Assembly (NCBI GenBank): GCA_016432725.1
Contig: JACJDG010000003.1
Coordinates: forward strand, 5,796,001 to 5,860,000
Source: Streptomyces sp. DHE7-1
Lineage (GTDB): Bacteria > Actinomycetota > Actinomycetes > Streptomycetales > Streptomycetaceae
DNA length: 64,000 nt
Direction: 5' to 3'
The notes below the pieces were generated by a model. It ran no database searches. It was not told where the DNA came from and was given only the letters and a program-made list of their open reading frames with translations. Below, in pieces: positions 53,014-61,902 of the stretch (the first letter of the stretch is position 1; each line of letters begins with the position of its first letter). A program made the translations under genes and the position numbers.

Positions 53014-54333
53014 CTACGCCCCCAGAACCCTCCGCAAGTAGTCGTTCTGGAACAGGCGTTCCGGGTCGAGCCGGTCGCGCAGCGCCGTGAACTCGGCGAA
53101 GCGCGGATACACCCCGGAGAAGTACGCCGCGTCGCGCGTGTGCACCTTCCCCCAGTGCGGCCGGCCCTCGTGCGCGGTGAGGATGCGCTCGGCGGCGGTG
53201 AAGTAGGCCTGGTACGGCGTCCCCCGGAACATGTGCACGGCGATGTACGCACTGTCCCGGCCGGAGGCGGTGGACAGGGTGATGTCGTCGGCGGGCGCGG
53301 TGCGCACCTCGACCGGGAAGCTGACGCGCAGTCGGGAGCGGTCGACCATGGTGCGCAACTCGCGCAGGGTGTCCGCCAGGGCCGCGCGCGGGACGGCGTA
53401 CTCCATCTCCACGAAGCGCACCCGGCGCGGCGAGGTGAAGACCTGGTAGGGGATGTCGGTGTACGTCCGCGCGGACAGCGCCTTGCTGGAGACCCGCGCG
53501 ATGGCCGGGACGGTCGCCGGGGCCGCCCGCCCGACCCACTGGGCCACCTGGAAGACGCCGTTGGAGAGGAACTCGTCCTCGAACCAGCCGGCCAGCCGTC
53601 CCACCGGCCGCTCCGGACCCGCGCTGCGGTTGTTGCGCTTGGTGTTGGTGTTGCCGGTGTGCGGGAACCAGTAGAACTCGAAGTGCTCGTTCTCCGCCCA
53701 CAGTTGATCGAACTCGGCGATCACCCGGTCGAAGGGCATCGGTTCCTCGCGCGCGGTGAGCAGGAACAGCGGCTCCACCGCGAAGGTGATGGCCGTGACG
53801 ACGCCGAGCGCGCCGAGGCCTATCCGGGCGGCCGCGAAGACCTCCGGGTTCTCCTTCTCGGAGCAGGTGAGCACCGAGCCGTCGGCCGTCACCAGCTCCA
53901 GTCCCCTGATCTGGGCGGCGATCGAGGCCGATTCGCGGCCGGTGCCGTGGGTGCCGGTGCTGGTGGCGCCGGAGACCGTCTGCTCCATGATGTCGCCCAT
54001 GTTGGTGAGCGACAGGCCCTCGCGCGCCAGGGCCGCGTTGAGTCGCTTGAGCGGGGTGCCGGCCTCCACCGTGACGGTCATGGCCTCCCGGTCGACGCCG
54101 CGTATGCCGGTCAGCAGCCGAGGGCGGATCAGCACTCCGTCCGTGGCGGCTATGGAGGTGAAGGAGTGCCCGGTGCCGACGGCCTTCACCTTCAGGCCGT
54201 CCTCGGCCGCCCGGCGCACCTCCGCGGCCAGTTCCTCCACCGAGGCCGGCGCGACCTCGCGCGCGGGGCGGGCGGAGACGTTGCCGCCCCAGTTACGCCA
54301 GGTGCTGTTCCTCGCGCTCGACATGGTGCTCAA
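53014..54333 (-). CDS. FAD-dependent sugar-1,4-lactone oxidase (D-arabinono-1,4-lactone oxidase family)
   Basis: The 439-residue protein has an FAD-binding PCMH domain (VKAVGTGHSFTSIAATDGVL; MEQTVSGATSTGTHGTG). The ALO C-terminal domain follows (EHFEFYWFPHTGNTNTKRNN; GRPHWGKVHTRDAAYF near the end). Family enzymes oxidise aldonolactones or alditols using oxygen. The start is probably TTG 54333, because GGGGAGG lies five bases upstream; ATG 54324 would put it 14 bases away. The start lies inside the end of the MFS gene, so the two are coupled. Confidence 0.88.
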   Translation of the reverse strand: MSTMSSARNSTWRNWGGNVSARPAREVAPASVEELAAEVRRAAEDGLKVKAVGTGHSFTSIAATDGVLIRPRLLTGIRGVDREAMTVTVEAGTPLKRLNAALAREGLSLTNMGDIMEQTVSGATSTGTHGTGRESASIAAQIRGLELVTADGSVLTCSEKENPEVFAAARIGLGALGVVTAITFAVEPLFLLTAREEPMPFDRVIAEFDQLWAENEHFEFYWFPHTGNTNTKRNNRSAGPERPVGRLAGWFEDEFLSNGVFQVAQWVGRAAPATVPAIARVSSKALSARTYTDIPYQVFTSPRRVRFVEMEYAVPRAALADTLRELRTMVDRSRLRVSFPVEVRTAPADDITLSTASGRDSAYIAVHMFRGTPYQAYFTAAERILTAHEGRPHWGKVHTRDAAYFSGVYPRFAEFTALRDRLDPERLFQNDYLRRVLGA

Positions 54334-55531
54334 CGATGCCTCCCCGACCCGCGGCCGGCCTGCGGAGCCGGCGGTACCCGAGGAAACCGACCGTGACCGC
54401 GACGGCCCCGGACACGGCCGGAACCCCGTACCCGGCACGCGCCCCGGCTGCGTCGATCACCCAGCCGGCCGCGGAGGAGCCGAGCGCGACTCCGACCGCG
54501 AGGCCGGTGCTCACCCAGGTCATGCCCTCGGTGAGCTGCGCGCGAGGTACGTGCTCTTCGATGAGGGACATCGTCGTGATCATCGTCGGCGCGATGGCCA
54601 GCCCCGCAACGAACAGCGCCACGGCCAGAAGCGGCAGGTTTCCGACCAGTAGGAGGGGGATCATACTCACGGCCATGGCCGACACGCCCACGAGCCAGCG
54701 GCGCTCGGGTGCCCCGGCGAACCGCATCAGCCCGAAGACCACCCCGGCCGTGCAGGATCCGGCGGCGTACAGCGCGAGGACCACGCTCGCGGCGGCCTTG
54801 TGGCCGCGTTCGTCGGCGAAGGCGACGGTGACCACGTCGACCGCCCCGAAGATCGTGCCGGTGGCCGCGAACGTGGCCACCAGCACCTGGAGTCCGGGCG
54901 AGCGCAGCGCGCTGCCGCCGCCCCGCCGCTCACGCGGGTGCGGCCGCGGCTCGGTGGCGTGCTGGGAGGTCAGCCAGAAGACGCCGGCGGCCAGGAAGCA
55001 CGCGGCCAGCAGCGGTCCCGCCTCCGGGAACCAGGCGGTGGACAGGCCGATGGAGATGATCGGCCCGAAGATGAAGCAGACCTCGTCGACCACCGACTCG
55101 AACGAGTAGGCGGTGTGCAGCTTCGGCGTCCCCCGGTACAGGGCCGCCCAGCGGGACCTGATCATCGCGCCCAGGCTCGGCACCGAGCCGATCCCGGCCG
55201 CGCAGGCGAACAGCGTCCAGTCCGGCCCGCCGAGGTACGCGGTGAGCAGCAGTCCGCCGGCCGCCGCGAGCGCGACCAGGGTCGCCGGGCGCAGCACCCG
55301 CCGCTGTCCGTGCCGGTCCACGAGCCGGGATATCTGCGGCCCGATCGCGGCCGCGGACAGCGCGATGGTGGCGGACAGCGCGCCGGCCAGGCCGTAGCGG
55401 CCGGTGAGCTGCGAGACCATCGTGACCACGCCGATGCCCATCATCGACAGCGGCATGCGGCCGATGAACCCGGCGGCGGAGAAGGACTTCGTGCCGGGCT
55501 CGGCGAACAGGGCGCGGTAGGGGCTGGGCAC
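54293..55531 (-). CDS. MFS transporter (12-TM)
   Basis: The 412-residue protein has 12 predicted membrane helices and motif A-like SRLVDRHGQRRVLRP after TM2. A central loop (RPHPRERRGGGSALRS) separates the halves. The specificity is unknown. It starts at GTG 55531 and overlaps the lactone oxidase gene by about 40 bases, suggesting a shared pathway or co-expression. Confidence 0.9.
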   Translation of the reverse strand: MPSPYRALFAEPGTKSFSAAGFIGRMPLSMMGIGVVTMVSQLTGRYGLAGALSATIALSAAAIGPQISRLVDRHGQRRVLRPATLVALAAAGGLLLTAYLGGPDWTLFACAAGIGSVPSLGAMIRSRWAALYRGTPKLHTAYSFESVVDEVCFIFGPIISIGLSTAWFPEAGPLLAACFLAAGVFWLTSQHATEPRPHPRERRGGGSALRSPGLQVLVATFAATGTIFGAVDVVTVAFADERGHKAAASVVLALYAAGSCTAGVVFGLMRFAGAPERRWLVGVSAMAVSMIPLLLVGNLPLLAVALFVAGLAIAPTMITTMSLIEEHVPRAQLTEGMTWVSTGLAVGVALGSSAAGWVIDAAGARAGYGVPAVSGAVAVTVGFLGYRRLRRPAAGRGGIVEHHVEREEQHLA

Positions 55532-55584
55532 GTGGACTCCGGGGCGGCTCGTAAGGCGCGAATGCGACCGGTACAGCTTACGAG

Positions 55585-55598
55585 TTAGGTGGCCCTAA
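55585..55598. promoter_or_regulatory. TTAGG-4-CCTAA dyad in the MFS/hemH divergent region
   Basis: TTAGG (55585-55589) and CCTAA (55594-55598) flank TGGC in an otherwise GC-rich region 54 bp ahead of the MFS start. The half-sites resemble those of DtxR-type iron boxes, but the spacing is four instead of nine bases, so it is not a normal iron box. Confidence 0.35.
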
Positions 55599-55725
55599 GT
55601 GCACCCCCGGAAACGGTCGCGGATGCCACCGGAGGCGCGGCCGGACAAGCGTCGCGAAACCTCTCGAACCCGACTCCTCGTCCCGCTGTTCCCGCGCTGT
55701 CGGTACCGGGTGGCAGGATCGAGTC

Positions 55726-56853
55726 ATGCCAGACGTGCTCGATCACAGCCCGTACGACGCCCTGCTCCTGCTCTCGTTCGGCGGCCCCGAGGGCCCCGAC
55801 GACGTGGTCCCGTTCCTGGAGAACGTCACGCGCGGGCGTGGCATCCCCAGGGAACGCCTGAAGGAGGTCGGACAGCACTACTTCCTGTTCGGCGGGGTCA
55901 GCCCCATCAACGACCAGAACCGCGCCCTGCTGAAGGCCCTGCGCGAGGACTTCGCCGAGCACGGCCTGAACCTGCCGGTCTACTGGGGCAACCGCAACTG
56001 GGCGCCGTACCTCACCGACACCCTGCGCGAGATGGCGGCCGACGGCCGCCGCCGCGTCCTGGTGCTGGCCACCAGCGCCTACGCCTCCTACTCGGGCTGC
56101 CGCCAGTACCGGGAGAACCTCGCCGACGCGCTGGCCACCCTAGAGAGCGAGGGCGTCCGACCGCCGAAGGTCGACAAGCTGCGCCACTACTTCAACCACC
56201 CGGGCTTCGTCGAGCCCATGACCGACGGCGTGCTGCGCTCCCTGGCCGACCTCCCCGAGGACGTGCGCGACGGCGCCCACATCGCCTTCACCACGCACTC
56301 CATCCCCACCGCCGCCGCCGACACCTCCGGCCCGGCCGAGGCCCACGGGGACGGCGGGGCGTACGTCGAGCAGCACCTGGAGGTGGCCCGGCTCATCGCC
56401 GACGCCGTCCGCGAGCGCACCGGCGTCGACCACCCGTGGCGGCTCGTCTACCAGTCCCGCTCCGGCGCCCCGAACATCCCCTGGCTGGAGCCGGACATCT
56501 GCGACCACCTCGAGGAGCGGCACGCCGCCGGCGTCCCGGCCGTCGTCATGGCGCCCATCGGCTTCGTCTCCGACCACATGGAGGTCCTCTACGACCTCGA
56601 CACCGAGGCCACGGCCAAGGCCGGGGAGCTGGGCCTGCCGGTGCGCCGCTCGGCCACCGTGGGAGCCGACCCGCGGTTCGCGGCGGCCGTCCGCGAACTG
56701 GTCCTGGAGCGGTCCGCGGTGGAGCGCGGACAGGACGTCACGCGGTGCGCCCTGGGCGCGCTCGGCCCCAGCCACGACCTGTGCCCCGTCGGCTGCTGCC
56801 CGGCCCGCGCCCCGAAGCCGGCCGCCGCCGGCGCCGACAGCCCCTTCGCCTGA
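55726..56853 (+). CDS. hemH: (copro)porphyrin ferrochelatase
   Basis: The 375-residue enzyme inserts ferrous iron into coproporphyrin III (actinobacterial coproporphyrin-dependent route) or protoporphyrin IX. Catalytic H191 is in FTTHSIPT and E286 in DHMEVLYDLDTE. C125 (SGCRQYR) and the C-terminal C341, C353, C357 and C358 (CALG and CPVGCCPAR) match the spacing of [2Fe-2S] ferrochelatases of actinobacteria. AGGA lies seven bases before ATG 55726. It is followed eight bases later by an IMPase gene. Confidence 0.95.
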   Translation: MPDVLDHSPYDALLLLSFGGPEGPDDVVPFLENVTRGRGIPRERLKEVGQHYFLFGGVSPINDQNRALLKALREDFAEHGLNLPVYWGNRNWAPYLTDTLREMAADGRRRVLVLATSAYASYSGCRQYRENLADALATLESEGVRPPKVDKLRHYFNHPGFVEPMTDGVLRSLADLPEDVRDGAHIAFTTHSIPTAAADTSGPAEAHGDGGAYVEQHLEVARLIADAVRERTGVDHPWRLVYQSRSGAPNIPWLEPDICDHLEERHAAGVPAVVMAPIGFVSDHMEVLYDLDTEATAKAGELGLPVRRSATVGADPRFAAAVRELVLERSAVERGQDVTRCALGALGPSHDLCPVGCCPARAPKPAAAGADSPFA

Positions 56854-56861
56854 GGAGACCC

Positions 56862-57677
56862 GTGACCGACCCCCTCCACCGGGAACTGCTCGCGCTGGCC
56901 CAGGAGGCCGCCCGCCGGGCCGGTGAGCTGCTGCGTGACGGCCGGCCGGCCGACCTGGCGGTGGCCAGGACCAAGTCGAGTCCCATCGACGTCGTCACCG
57001 AGATGGACATCGCCGCCGAGAAGCTGATCACCGACCTGATCTCCGGGCGGCGGCCCGAGGACGGCTTCCTCGGCGAGGAAGGCGCCTCCGTCGAGGGCAC
57101 CAGCGGCGTCCGCTGGGTGATCGACCCGCTCGACGGCACGGTCAACTACCTCTACGGCCTGCCGACCTGGGCCGTGTCCGTCGCGGCCGAGCAGGACGGC
57201 GAGACCGTCGTCGGCGTGGTCGCGGCGCCGATGCGCGGCGAGACGTACCACGCGGTGCGCGGCGGCGGGGCCCGGGCCACGGGCGCGTGGGAGGGCGAGC
57301 GGGCGCTGTCCTGCCGTCCCGCGCCCCCGCTGGACCAGGCGCTGGTCTCCACCGGCTTCAACTACGTCGAGCGGGTCCGCACCCACCAGGCCGAGGTCGC
57401 CGCCCGGCTGATCCCGCTGCTGCGGGACATCCGGCGCGGGGGCTCGGCCGCGGTCGACCTGTGCGACGTGGCCTGCGGCCGGCTGGACGGCTACTACGAG
57501 CGCGGCCTGCACGCCTGGGACGTGGCGGCGGGGGACCTGATCGCCCGCGAGGCGGGCGCGCTGACCGGTGGACGCCCCGGAGAGCGCCCCACGGGCGATC
57601 TTACGGTCGCGGGCACCCCGGGCGTCTTCGAGCCCCTCCAGCGGCTGCTGGAGGACTTCGGCGCCTGGCACGACTAG
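56862..57677 (+). CDS. inositol monophosphatase family protein
   Basis: The 271-residue Mg-dependent phosphatase shows family motifs GEEGAS (Glu ligand), WVIDPLDGTVNYLYGLP (Asp ligands) and LHAWDVAAGDLIAREAGA. Substrates could be inositol phosphate, histidinol phosphate or related monoesters. GTG 56862 has GGAG five bases upstream, right after the hemH stop, so they form an operon. A 17-bp terminator follows. Confidence 0.93.
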   Translation: MTDPLHRELLALAQEAARRAGELLRDGRPADLAVARTKSSPIDVVTEMDIAAEKLITDLISGRRPEDGFLGEEGASVEGTSGVRWVIDPLDGTVNYLYGLPTWAVSVAAEQDGETVVGVVAAPMRGETYHAVRGGGARATGAWEGERALSCRPAPPLDQALVSTGFNYVERVRTHQAEVAARLIPLLRDIRRGGSAAVDLCDVACGRLDGYYERGLHAWDVAAGDLIAREAGALTGGRPGERPTGDLTVAGTPGVFEPLQRLLEDFGAWHD

Positions 57678-57717
57678 TCCGCCCTCGGGCGGGCAGGCGT
57701 CGCACAGGGCGCCGGAC

Positions 57718-57758
57718 GAACGGGACCCCCGGCGCTGGATTCGCCGGGGGTCCCGTTC
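57718..57758. terminator. terminator, 17-bp perfect stem
   Basis: GAACGGGACCCCCGGCG at 57718-57734 pairs with its complement at 57742-57758 around a 7-nt loop. It lies between the convergent IMPase gene and the small gene at 57772, so it can serve both. Confidence 0.9.
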
Positions 57759-57771
57759 CTGCACTGCGGGC

Positions 57772-57948
57772 CTAACAGACGCGTGACGCGCCGACCTCCA
57801 CACCGTGTTCGGCGGCGAGGCGGCGCAGGTCGTCGAGCTCGGCCTGTTCCACTTCGACAAGGAAGTCGTCGCCCTCGTCACGAGCCCGCGACAGGTCGGA
57901 CTCGGTCGCCTTTATGCGCTGCAGAAGTCCTGCGGTGAATGCGTCCAT
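57772..57948 (-). CDS. small coiled-coil protein of unknown function
   Basis: The 58-residue protein begins MDAFTAGLLQRIKATESDLS. It is mostly one or two charged helices (RARDEGDDFLVEVEQAELDD, LRRLAAEHGVEV). AGGGGG lies six bases before ATG 57948, and coding is supported by the upstream ribosome-binding site and codon pattern. No domain is recognised. It is divergent from cutRS across 423 bp. Confidence 0.75.
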   Translation of the reverse strand: MDAFTAGLLQRIKATESDLSRARDEGDDFLVEVEQAELDDLRRLAAEHGVEVGASRVC

Positions 57949-58371
57949 GCTGCGCCCCCTCGTCCTGGGTCGTGGGTCGGGTGGCACGGGGATGTGCCGT
58001 TCGGAGGGAAACGATCACGTCTGCCGCGGGTGCCCAGCGCAGCCCGGCCGGGCGGCGACGGTGCCGGACACCCACGCCCACTCTGCGGATGCGGAGGATG
58101 ATCGCGATGTACCGCATGGTGCTGCGGCACATGCAGAGCGTGATCGCGGGGTGTACCTGCCGTCCTCCCCCCGCTCTCCCCGCGGGAAACCTTCCGCGCC
58201 GGAGAAAATCCCGCCCCGCCGCCCCGTCGCACCGGTCCCTGCGGTGCGGGACCCGCCTTACAGCCGACTTATGGCCGAAAAGGGCAGGATGGAGGTCACA
58301 TCCCACGGACACCCCTGCCCGCGCGCGCCTCACCGCGCGCTACGCGGGTGGACACAGGAAGGACAAGCGAC
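57949..58371. other. non-coding gap upstream of cutR
   Basis: These 423 bp carry no gene I can support. The stretch must hold the promoters of the small gene (leftward) and cutR (rightward). No operator or hairpin stands out. Confidence 0.4.
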
Positions 58372-59025
58372 GTGCGCGTACTCGTCGTCGAGGACGAGCA
58401 ACTGCTCGCCGATGCGGTGGCCACCGGACTGCGCCGGGAGGCCATGGCCGTCGACGTCGTGTACGACGGTGCGGCCGCCCTGGAGCGCATCGGCGTCAAC
58501 GACTACGACGTGGTCGTCCTCGACCGGGACCTTCCGCTCGTGCACGGCGACGACGTCTGCCGCAAGATCGTGGAGCTGGGCATGCCCACGCGCGTGCTCA
58601 TGCTCACCGCCTCCGGTGACGTCAGCGACCGCGTCGAGGGCCTGGAGATCGGTGCCGACGACTATCTGCCGAAGCCGTTCGCGTTCAGCGAGCTGATCGC
58701 GCGCGTCAGGGCCCTCGGGCGCCGCACGAGCGTGCCGCTGCCGCCGGTCCTGGAGCGGGCCGGCATCAAGCTCGACCCGAACCGCCGCGAGGTCTTCCGC
58801 GACGGCAAGGAGGTCCAGCTCGCGCCCAAGGAGTTCGCGGTCCTCGAGGTGCTGATGCGCAGCGAGGGCGCGGTGGTCTCGGCCGAGCAGCTCCTGGAGA
58901 AGGCCTGGGACGAGAACACCGACCCGTTCACCAACGTCGTGCGCGTGACCGTCATGACGCTGCGCCGCAAGCTCGGCGAGCCACCGGTGATCGTCACCGT
59001 GCCCGGCTCCGGCTACCGGATCTGA
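58372..59025 (+). CDS. cutR: response regulator CutR (OmpR family)
   Basis: The 217-residue OmpR-type regulator has a receiver (VLVVEDEQLLADAVATGLRR, phosphoacceptor in VVVLDRDLPLVHG, YLPKPFAFSELIARV). The winged helix follows (VQLAPKEFAVLEVLMRSEGA, VVRVTVMTLRRKLGEPPVIV). GTG 58372 with AAGGA eight bases upstream is the start. It lies six bases before cutS. CutRS was first described as affecting antibiotic production and copper response in Streptomyces; later work links it to secretion stress. Confidence 0.93.
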   Translation: MRVLVVEDEQLLADAVATGLRREAMAVDVVYDGAAALERIGVNDYDVVVLDRDLPLVHGDDVCRKIVELGMPTRVLMLTASGDVSDRVEGLEIGADDYLPKPFAFSELIARVRALGRRTSVPLPPVLERAGIKLDPNRREVFRDGKEVQLAPKEFAVLEVLMRSEGAVVSAEQLLEKAWDENTDPFTNVVRVTVMTLRRKLGEPPVIVTVPGSGYRI

Positions 59026-59031
59026 TCCGCC

Positions 59032-60276
59032 GTGGCCACGACACCCGCGCCGCCCCAGGCGCCACCGAAGCCCACCTGGGACCCCCGCAGGCCGCAGCCC
59101 CCCTTCCCGTGGCTGCGCCCGACCATCCGGATACGGCTCACCCTGCTGTACGGCGGCATGTTCCTGATCGCCGGCATCCTGCTGCTGTCGATCATCTACC
59201 TGCTGGCCGCGCAGGCCATCACCAACGGCAACGCGCCGCTGTTCAAGATCGTCAGCTTCCAGGAGCTGAAGGTCTCCAGCGACAACTGCCCCGCGATCAC
59301 CAACCAGGTCCCGCTCGCCGACTTCAACGACGCGATCAGCCGGTGCGCCGACAGCCAGCGCCACGCGGCCCTGGACAACCTGCTCAGCCGCTCGCTGCTG
59401 GCCCTGCTGGGCCTCGCCGTCATCGCCTTCGCGTTCGGCTACGCGATGGCGGGCCGTGTGCTCTCCCCACTCGGCCGGATCACCCGCACCGCGCGCCAGG
59501 TGGCCGGCTCGGACCTGTCCCGGCGGATCGAGCTGGACGGCCCGGACGACGAGCTGAAGGAGCTGGCGGACACCTTCGACGAGATGCTGGAGCGCCTGGA
59601 GCGGGCCTTCACCGCCCAGCAGCGCTTCGTCGGCAACGCCTCCCACGAGCTGCGCACCCCGCTCGCCATCAACCGCACGCTCCTCGAGGTGCACCTGTCC
59701 GACCCGGACGCGCCGGTGGAGCTGCAGCAGCTCGGCAAGACGCTGCTGGCCACCAACGAGCGCAGCGAGCAGCTCGTGGAGGGCCTGCTGCTGCTCGCCC
59801 GCAGCGACAACCAGATCGTCGAGCGCAAACCGGTCGACCTGGCCGAGGTGGCCGGACAGGCCATCGACCAGGTGCACGCCGAGGCCGAGGCCAAGGGCGT
59901 CACCGTCCGCGGCGAGCGCAGGCCCGCGGTGGTGCAGGGCAACGGCGTACTCCTGGAGCGGATCGCCCTGAACCTCGTCCAGAACGCGGTGCGGTACAAC
60001 GTGGCCGAGAACGGCTGGGTGGAGGTGACCACGGAGGTGCTGCACGGGCAGGCGGTGCTGACCGTCTCCAACACCGGTCCGGTCGTGCCGGCGTACGAGA
60101 TCGACAACCTCTTCGAGCCGTTCAGACGGCTGCGCACCGAGCGCACGGGCAGCGACAAGGGGGTGGGCCTCGGCCTGTCCATCGTCCGGTCCGTGGCCCG
60201 CGCGCACGGCGGCCACATCGTGGCGACGCCGCGCGAGGGCGGGGGTCTGGTGATGCGGGTCACGCTGCCGGTGTGA
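59032..60276 (+). CDS. cutS: sensor histidine kinase CutS
   Basis: The 414-residue kinase has a Pro-rich cytoplasmic N-terminus, TM1 (LLYGGMFLIAGILLLSIIYL) and an extracytoplasmic loop of about 60 residues containing only two cysteines, C86 and C105. TM2, HAMP and HisKA domains follow (H205 in FVGNASHELRTPLAI). The HATPase domain carries NLVQNAVRYN and GVGLGLSIVRSVARAHGG. The Cys pair is suited to reporting extracellular disulfide status, as proposed for CutS. It is co-transcribed with cutR. Confidence 0.94.
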   Translation: MATTPAPPQAPPKPTWDPRRPQPPFPWLRPTIRIRLTLLYGGMFLIAGILLLSIIYLLAAQAITNGNAPLFKIVSFQELKVSSDNCPAITNQVPLADFNDAISRCADSQRHAALDNLLSRSLLALLGLAVIAFAFGYAMAGRVLSPLGRITRTARQVAGSDLSRRIELDGPDDELKELADTFDEMLERLERAFTAQQRFVGNASHELRTPLAINRTLLEVHLSDPDAPVELQQLGKTLLATNERSEQLVEGLLLLARSDNQIVERKPVDLAEVAGQAIDQVHAEAEAKGVTVRGERRPAVVQGNGVLLERIALNLVQNAVRYNVAENGWVEVTTEVLHGQAVLTVSNTGPVVPAYEIDNLFEPFRRLRTERTGSDKGVGLGLSIVRSVARAHGGHIVATPREGGGLVMRVTLPV

Positions 60277-60349
60277 GCAGGATCCGACACACGCGGGGGT
60301 TGTTCGCTTCGCGCGGAATTTTCGACCCCCGGTCGGCGGTTGATCCTGT

Positions 60350-60363
60350 GTGATCGATCACAT
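60350..60363. promoter_or_regulatory. Crp-like palindrome upstream of the DUF4193 gene
   Basis: TGTGATCGATCACA is a perfect 14-bp palindrome containing GTG-6-CAC, the core of Streptomyces Crp sites. A second imperfect copy (GTGATCATGACAC) lies at 60391-60403. They are within the 393-bp gap between cutS and the DUF4193 gene, which otherwise shows no gene. Confidence 0.5.
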
Positions 60364-60669
60364 GGACGGATTTCCGGCCATGTACGCCGCGTGATCATGA
60401 CACGGTGCGGAAAGCCGGGAAAATCCCAGTTTTCAGGGCTCTAGATCACGGGAAGTACACGGTGAGGCGCCTTTGAGGTGCGACATTCGAACCGTGTACG
60501 GTCCTCACCGCCATCCAAGCCGATCACTCGCGAGCGGCCGGCTCGGGTGTCGATTGAGTAACAGACCTTGATGTGAGGCAAAATCTCCGCCTCAGGTCGG
60601 GCACAAGTCCGGCCTCTCACGCGTTACGTGCGCTGAAGACACCGCAGACACCCAGAGGGGGAGAGCGAC

Positions 60670-60966
60670 ATGGCAACCGATTACGACACTCCACGAAAGA
60701 CCGACGACGACGTCGACTCGGACAGCCTTGAAGAACTGAAGGCCCGCCGGAACGACAAGTCCACCTCCGCGGTGGACGTCGACGAGTTCGAGGCCGCTGA
60801 GGGCCTCGAGCTGCCCGGTGCCGACCTCTCGAACGAGGAGCTGGCCGTCCGGGTGCTGCCCAAGCAGCAGGACGAGTTCACCTGCATGAGCTGCTTCCTG
60901 GTGCACCACCGCAGCCAGCTGGCCCGCGAGAAGAACGGCCAGCCGATCTGCCGCGACTGCGACTGA
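60670..60966 (+). CDS. DUF4193 family zinc-ribbon protein
   Basis: The 98-residue acidic protein begins MATDYDTPRKTDDDVDSDSL. It ends in a treble-clef-like site with Cys pairs in FTCMSCFLVHHRSQLAREKN and ICRDCD. Such proteins are near-universal in actinobacteria next to cutRS and dut, with no established function that I know. GGGGGAGAG precedes ATG 60670, and the long leader (about 300 bp gap with palindromes) suggests strong regulation. Confidence 0.9.
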   Translation: MATDYDTPRKTDDDVDSDSLEELKARRNDKSTSAVDVDEFEAAEGLELPGADLSNEELAVRVLPKQQDEFTCMSCFLVHHRSQLAREKNGQPICRDCD

Positions 60967-60979
60967 GGACGGGTCGGCC

Positions 60980-61897
60980 GTGACTGGCTCGACCCCTCCG
61001 CGGAAGCGCCGCTTCTCCCTGCGGGGAGCGGACAAGGGGCCGCACGGCGGCCCGCACGGTGCGCGTGACGACGAGCGGGGCTCACCCTCGACGGGAGCCT
61101 CGCTCGAACCGGCGTCCGGCCGGGCCGACCACCCGACGGCGCCGGAGCCGCAGCCCCTCGCCAGGCGACGGGCCGCGGTGGTCCGTGACAAGACCCGGCA
61201 GCTGGCCCGGGAAGGCGCCCGCAGGGGCGGCAGCCGAGCCCGCGCGGGCCTGGCGTACATCGCGGACCGCATCCTCGACATCGCCCCGCGTGTGCCCGTA
61301 CGCGACCTCGCGGCCCTGCGCCGCCAGTTCCCCGGCCTCGGGCCCGAGGAGCTCGCCGACAAGCTGGTGGCGGGCGCGGCGGCCGGCACCTCGACGGTCG
61401 GAGCCGGTATCGGGGCGGCGGCGATGCTGCCGGTGCCGCCGGCCATGCCGACCGAACTGGCGACCGAGATCACCGGGGTCGCCGCGATCGAGCTGAAGCT
61501 CATCGCCGAACTGCACGAGGTCTACGGCGTACGGCCGCCCGGAAACCTCCGGGCCCGCAGCAGCGTGTACCTGTCCTCGTGGACGGGGGAGCGCGGCATC
61601 AAGGTGACCGAACCGGCCACCGTCGACGCGGCCCTGGGCGGCCGGATGAAGCGCGAACTGCGCCAGCAGATCATGAAGCGGATGGTCCGGGACCTGCCGA
61701 ACCTCATGCCGTTCATGGTGGGCGCGGCGGTGGGCGCGGTCATGAACCGCCGGGACACCAGAAGACTCGCCGCCCGGATCCGCGCCGACCTGCGAAAGGT
61801 CCAGGTGCCGTGGGACGAGCTGACCGGACTGCCGCCGCTGGACGAACCCGAGCACCCGATCAGACTCGGTGAGCTGCCCGGGAGTCCCGAGGGCTGA
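60980..61897 (+). CDS. EcsC-like protein of unknown function
   Basis: The 305-residue protein has a disordered N-terminus of about 60 residues. A helical core follows with two short hydrophobic stretches (VAGAAAGTSTVGAGIGAAAM; NLMPFMVGAAVGAVMNRRDT) and the pattern TELATEITGVAAIELKLIAE, which resembles the EcsC family. It is probably membrane-associated. GTG 60980 follows the DUF4193 stop by 13 bp, so they are likely co-transcribed. Confidence 0.75.
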   Translation: MTGSTPPRKRRFSLRGADKGPHGGPHGARDDERGSPSTGASLEPASGRADHPTAPEPQPLARRRAAVVRDKTRQLAREGARRGGSRARAGLAYIADRILDIAPRVPVRDLAALRRQFPGLGPEELADKLVAGAAAGTSTVGAGIGAAAMLPVPPAMPTELATEITGVAAIELKLIAELHEVYGVRPPGNLRARSSVYLSSWTGERGIKVTEPATVDAALGGRMKRELRQQIMKRMVRDLPNLMPFMVGAAVGAVMNRRDTRRLAARIRADLRKVQVPWDELTGLPPLDEPEHPIRLGELPGSPEG

Positions 61898-61902
61898 GGA
61901 CG

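Noticed and set aside
55585..55598. Iron box (DmdR/DtxR site) near hemH
   Set aside because: The half-sites match but the spacing is 4 rather than 9 bases, so it is not a consensus iron box.
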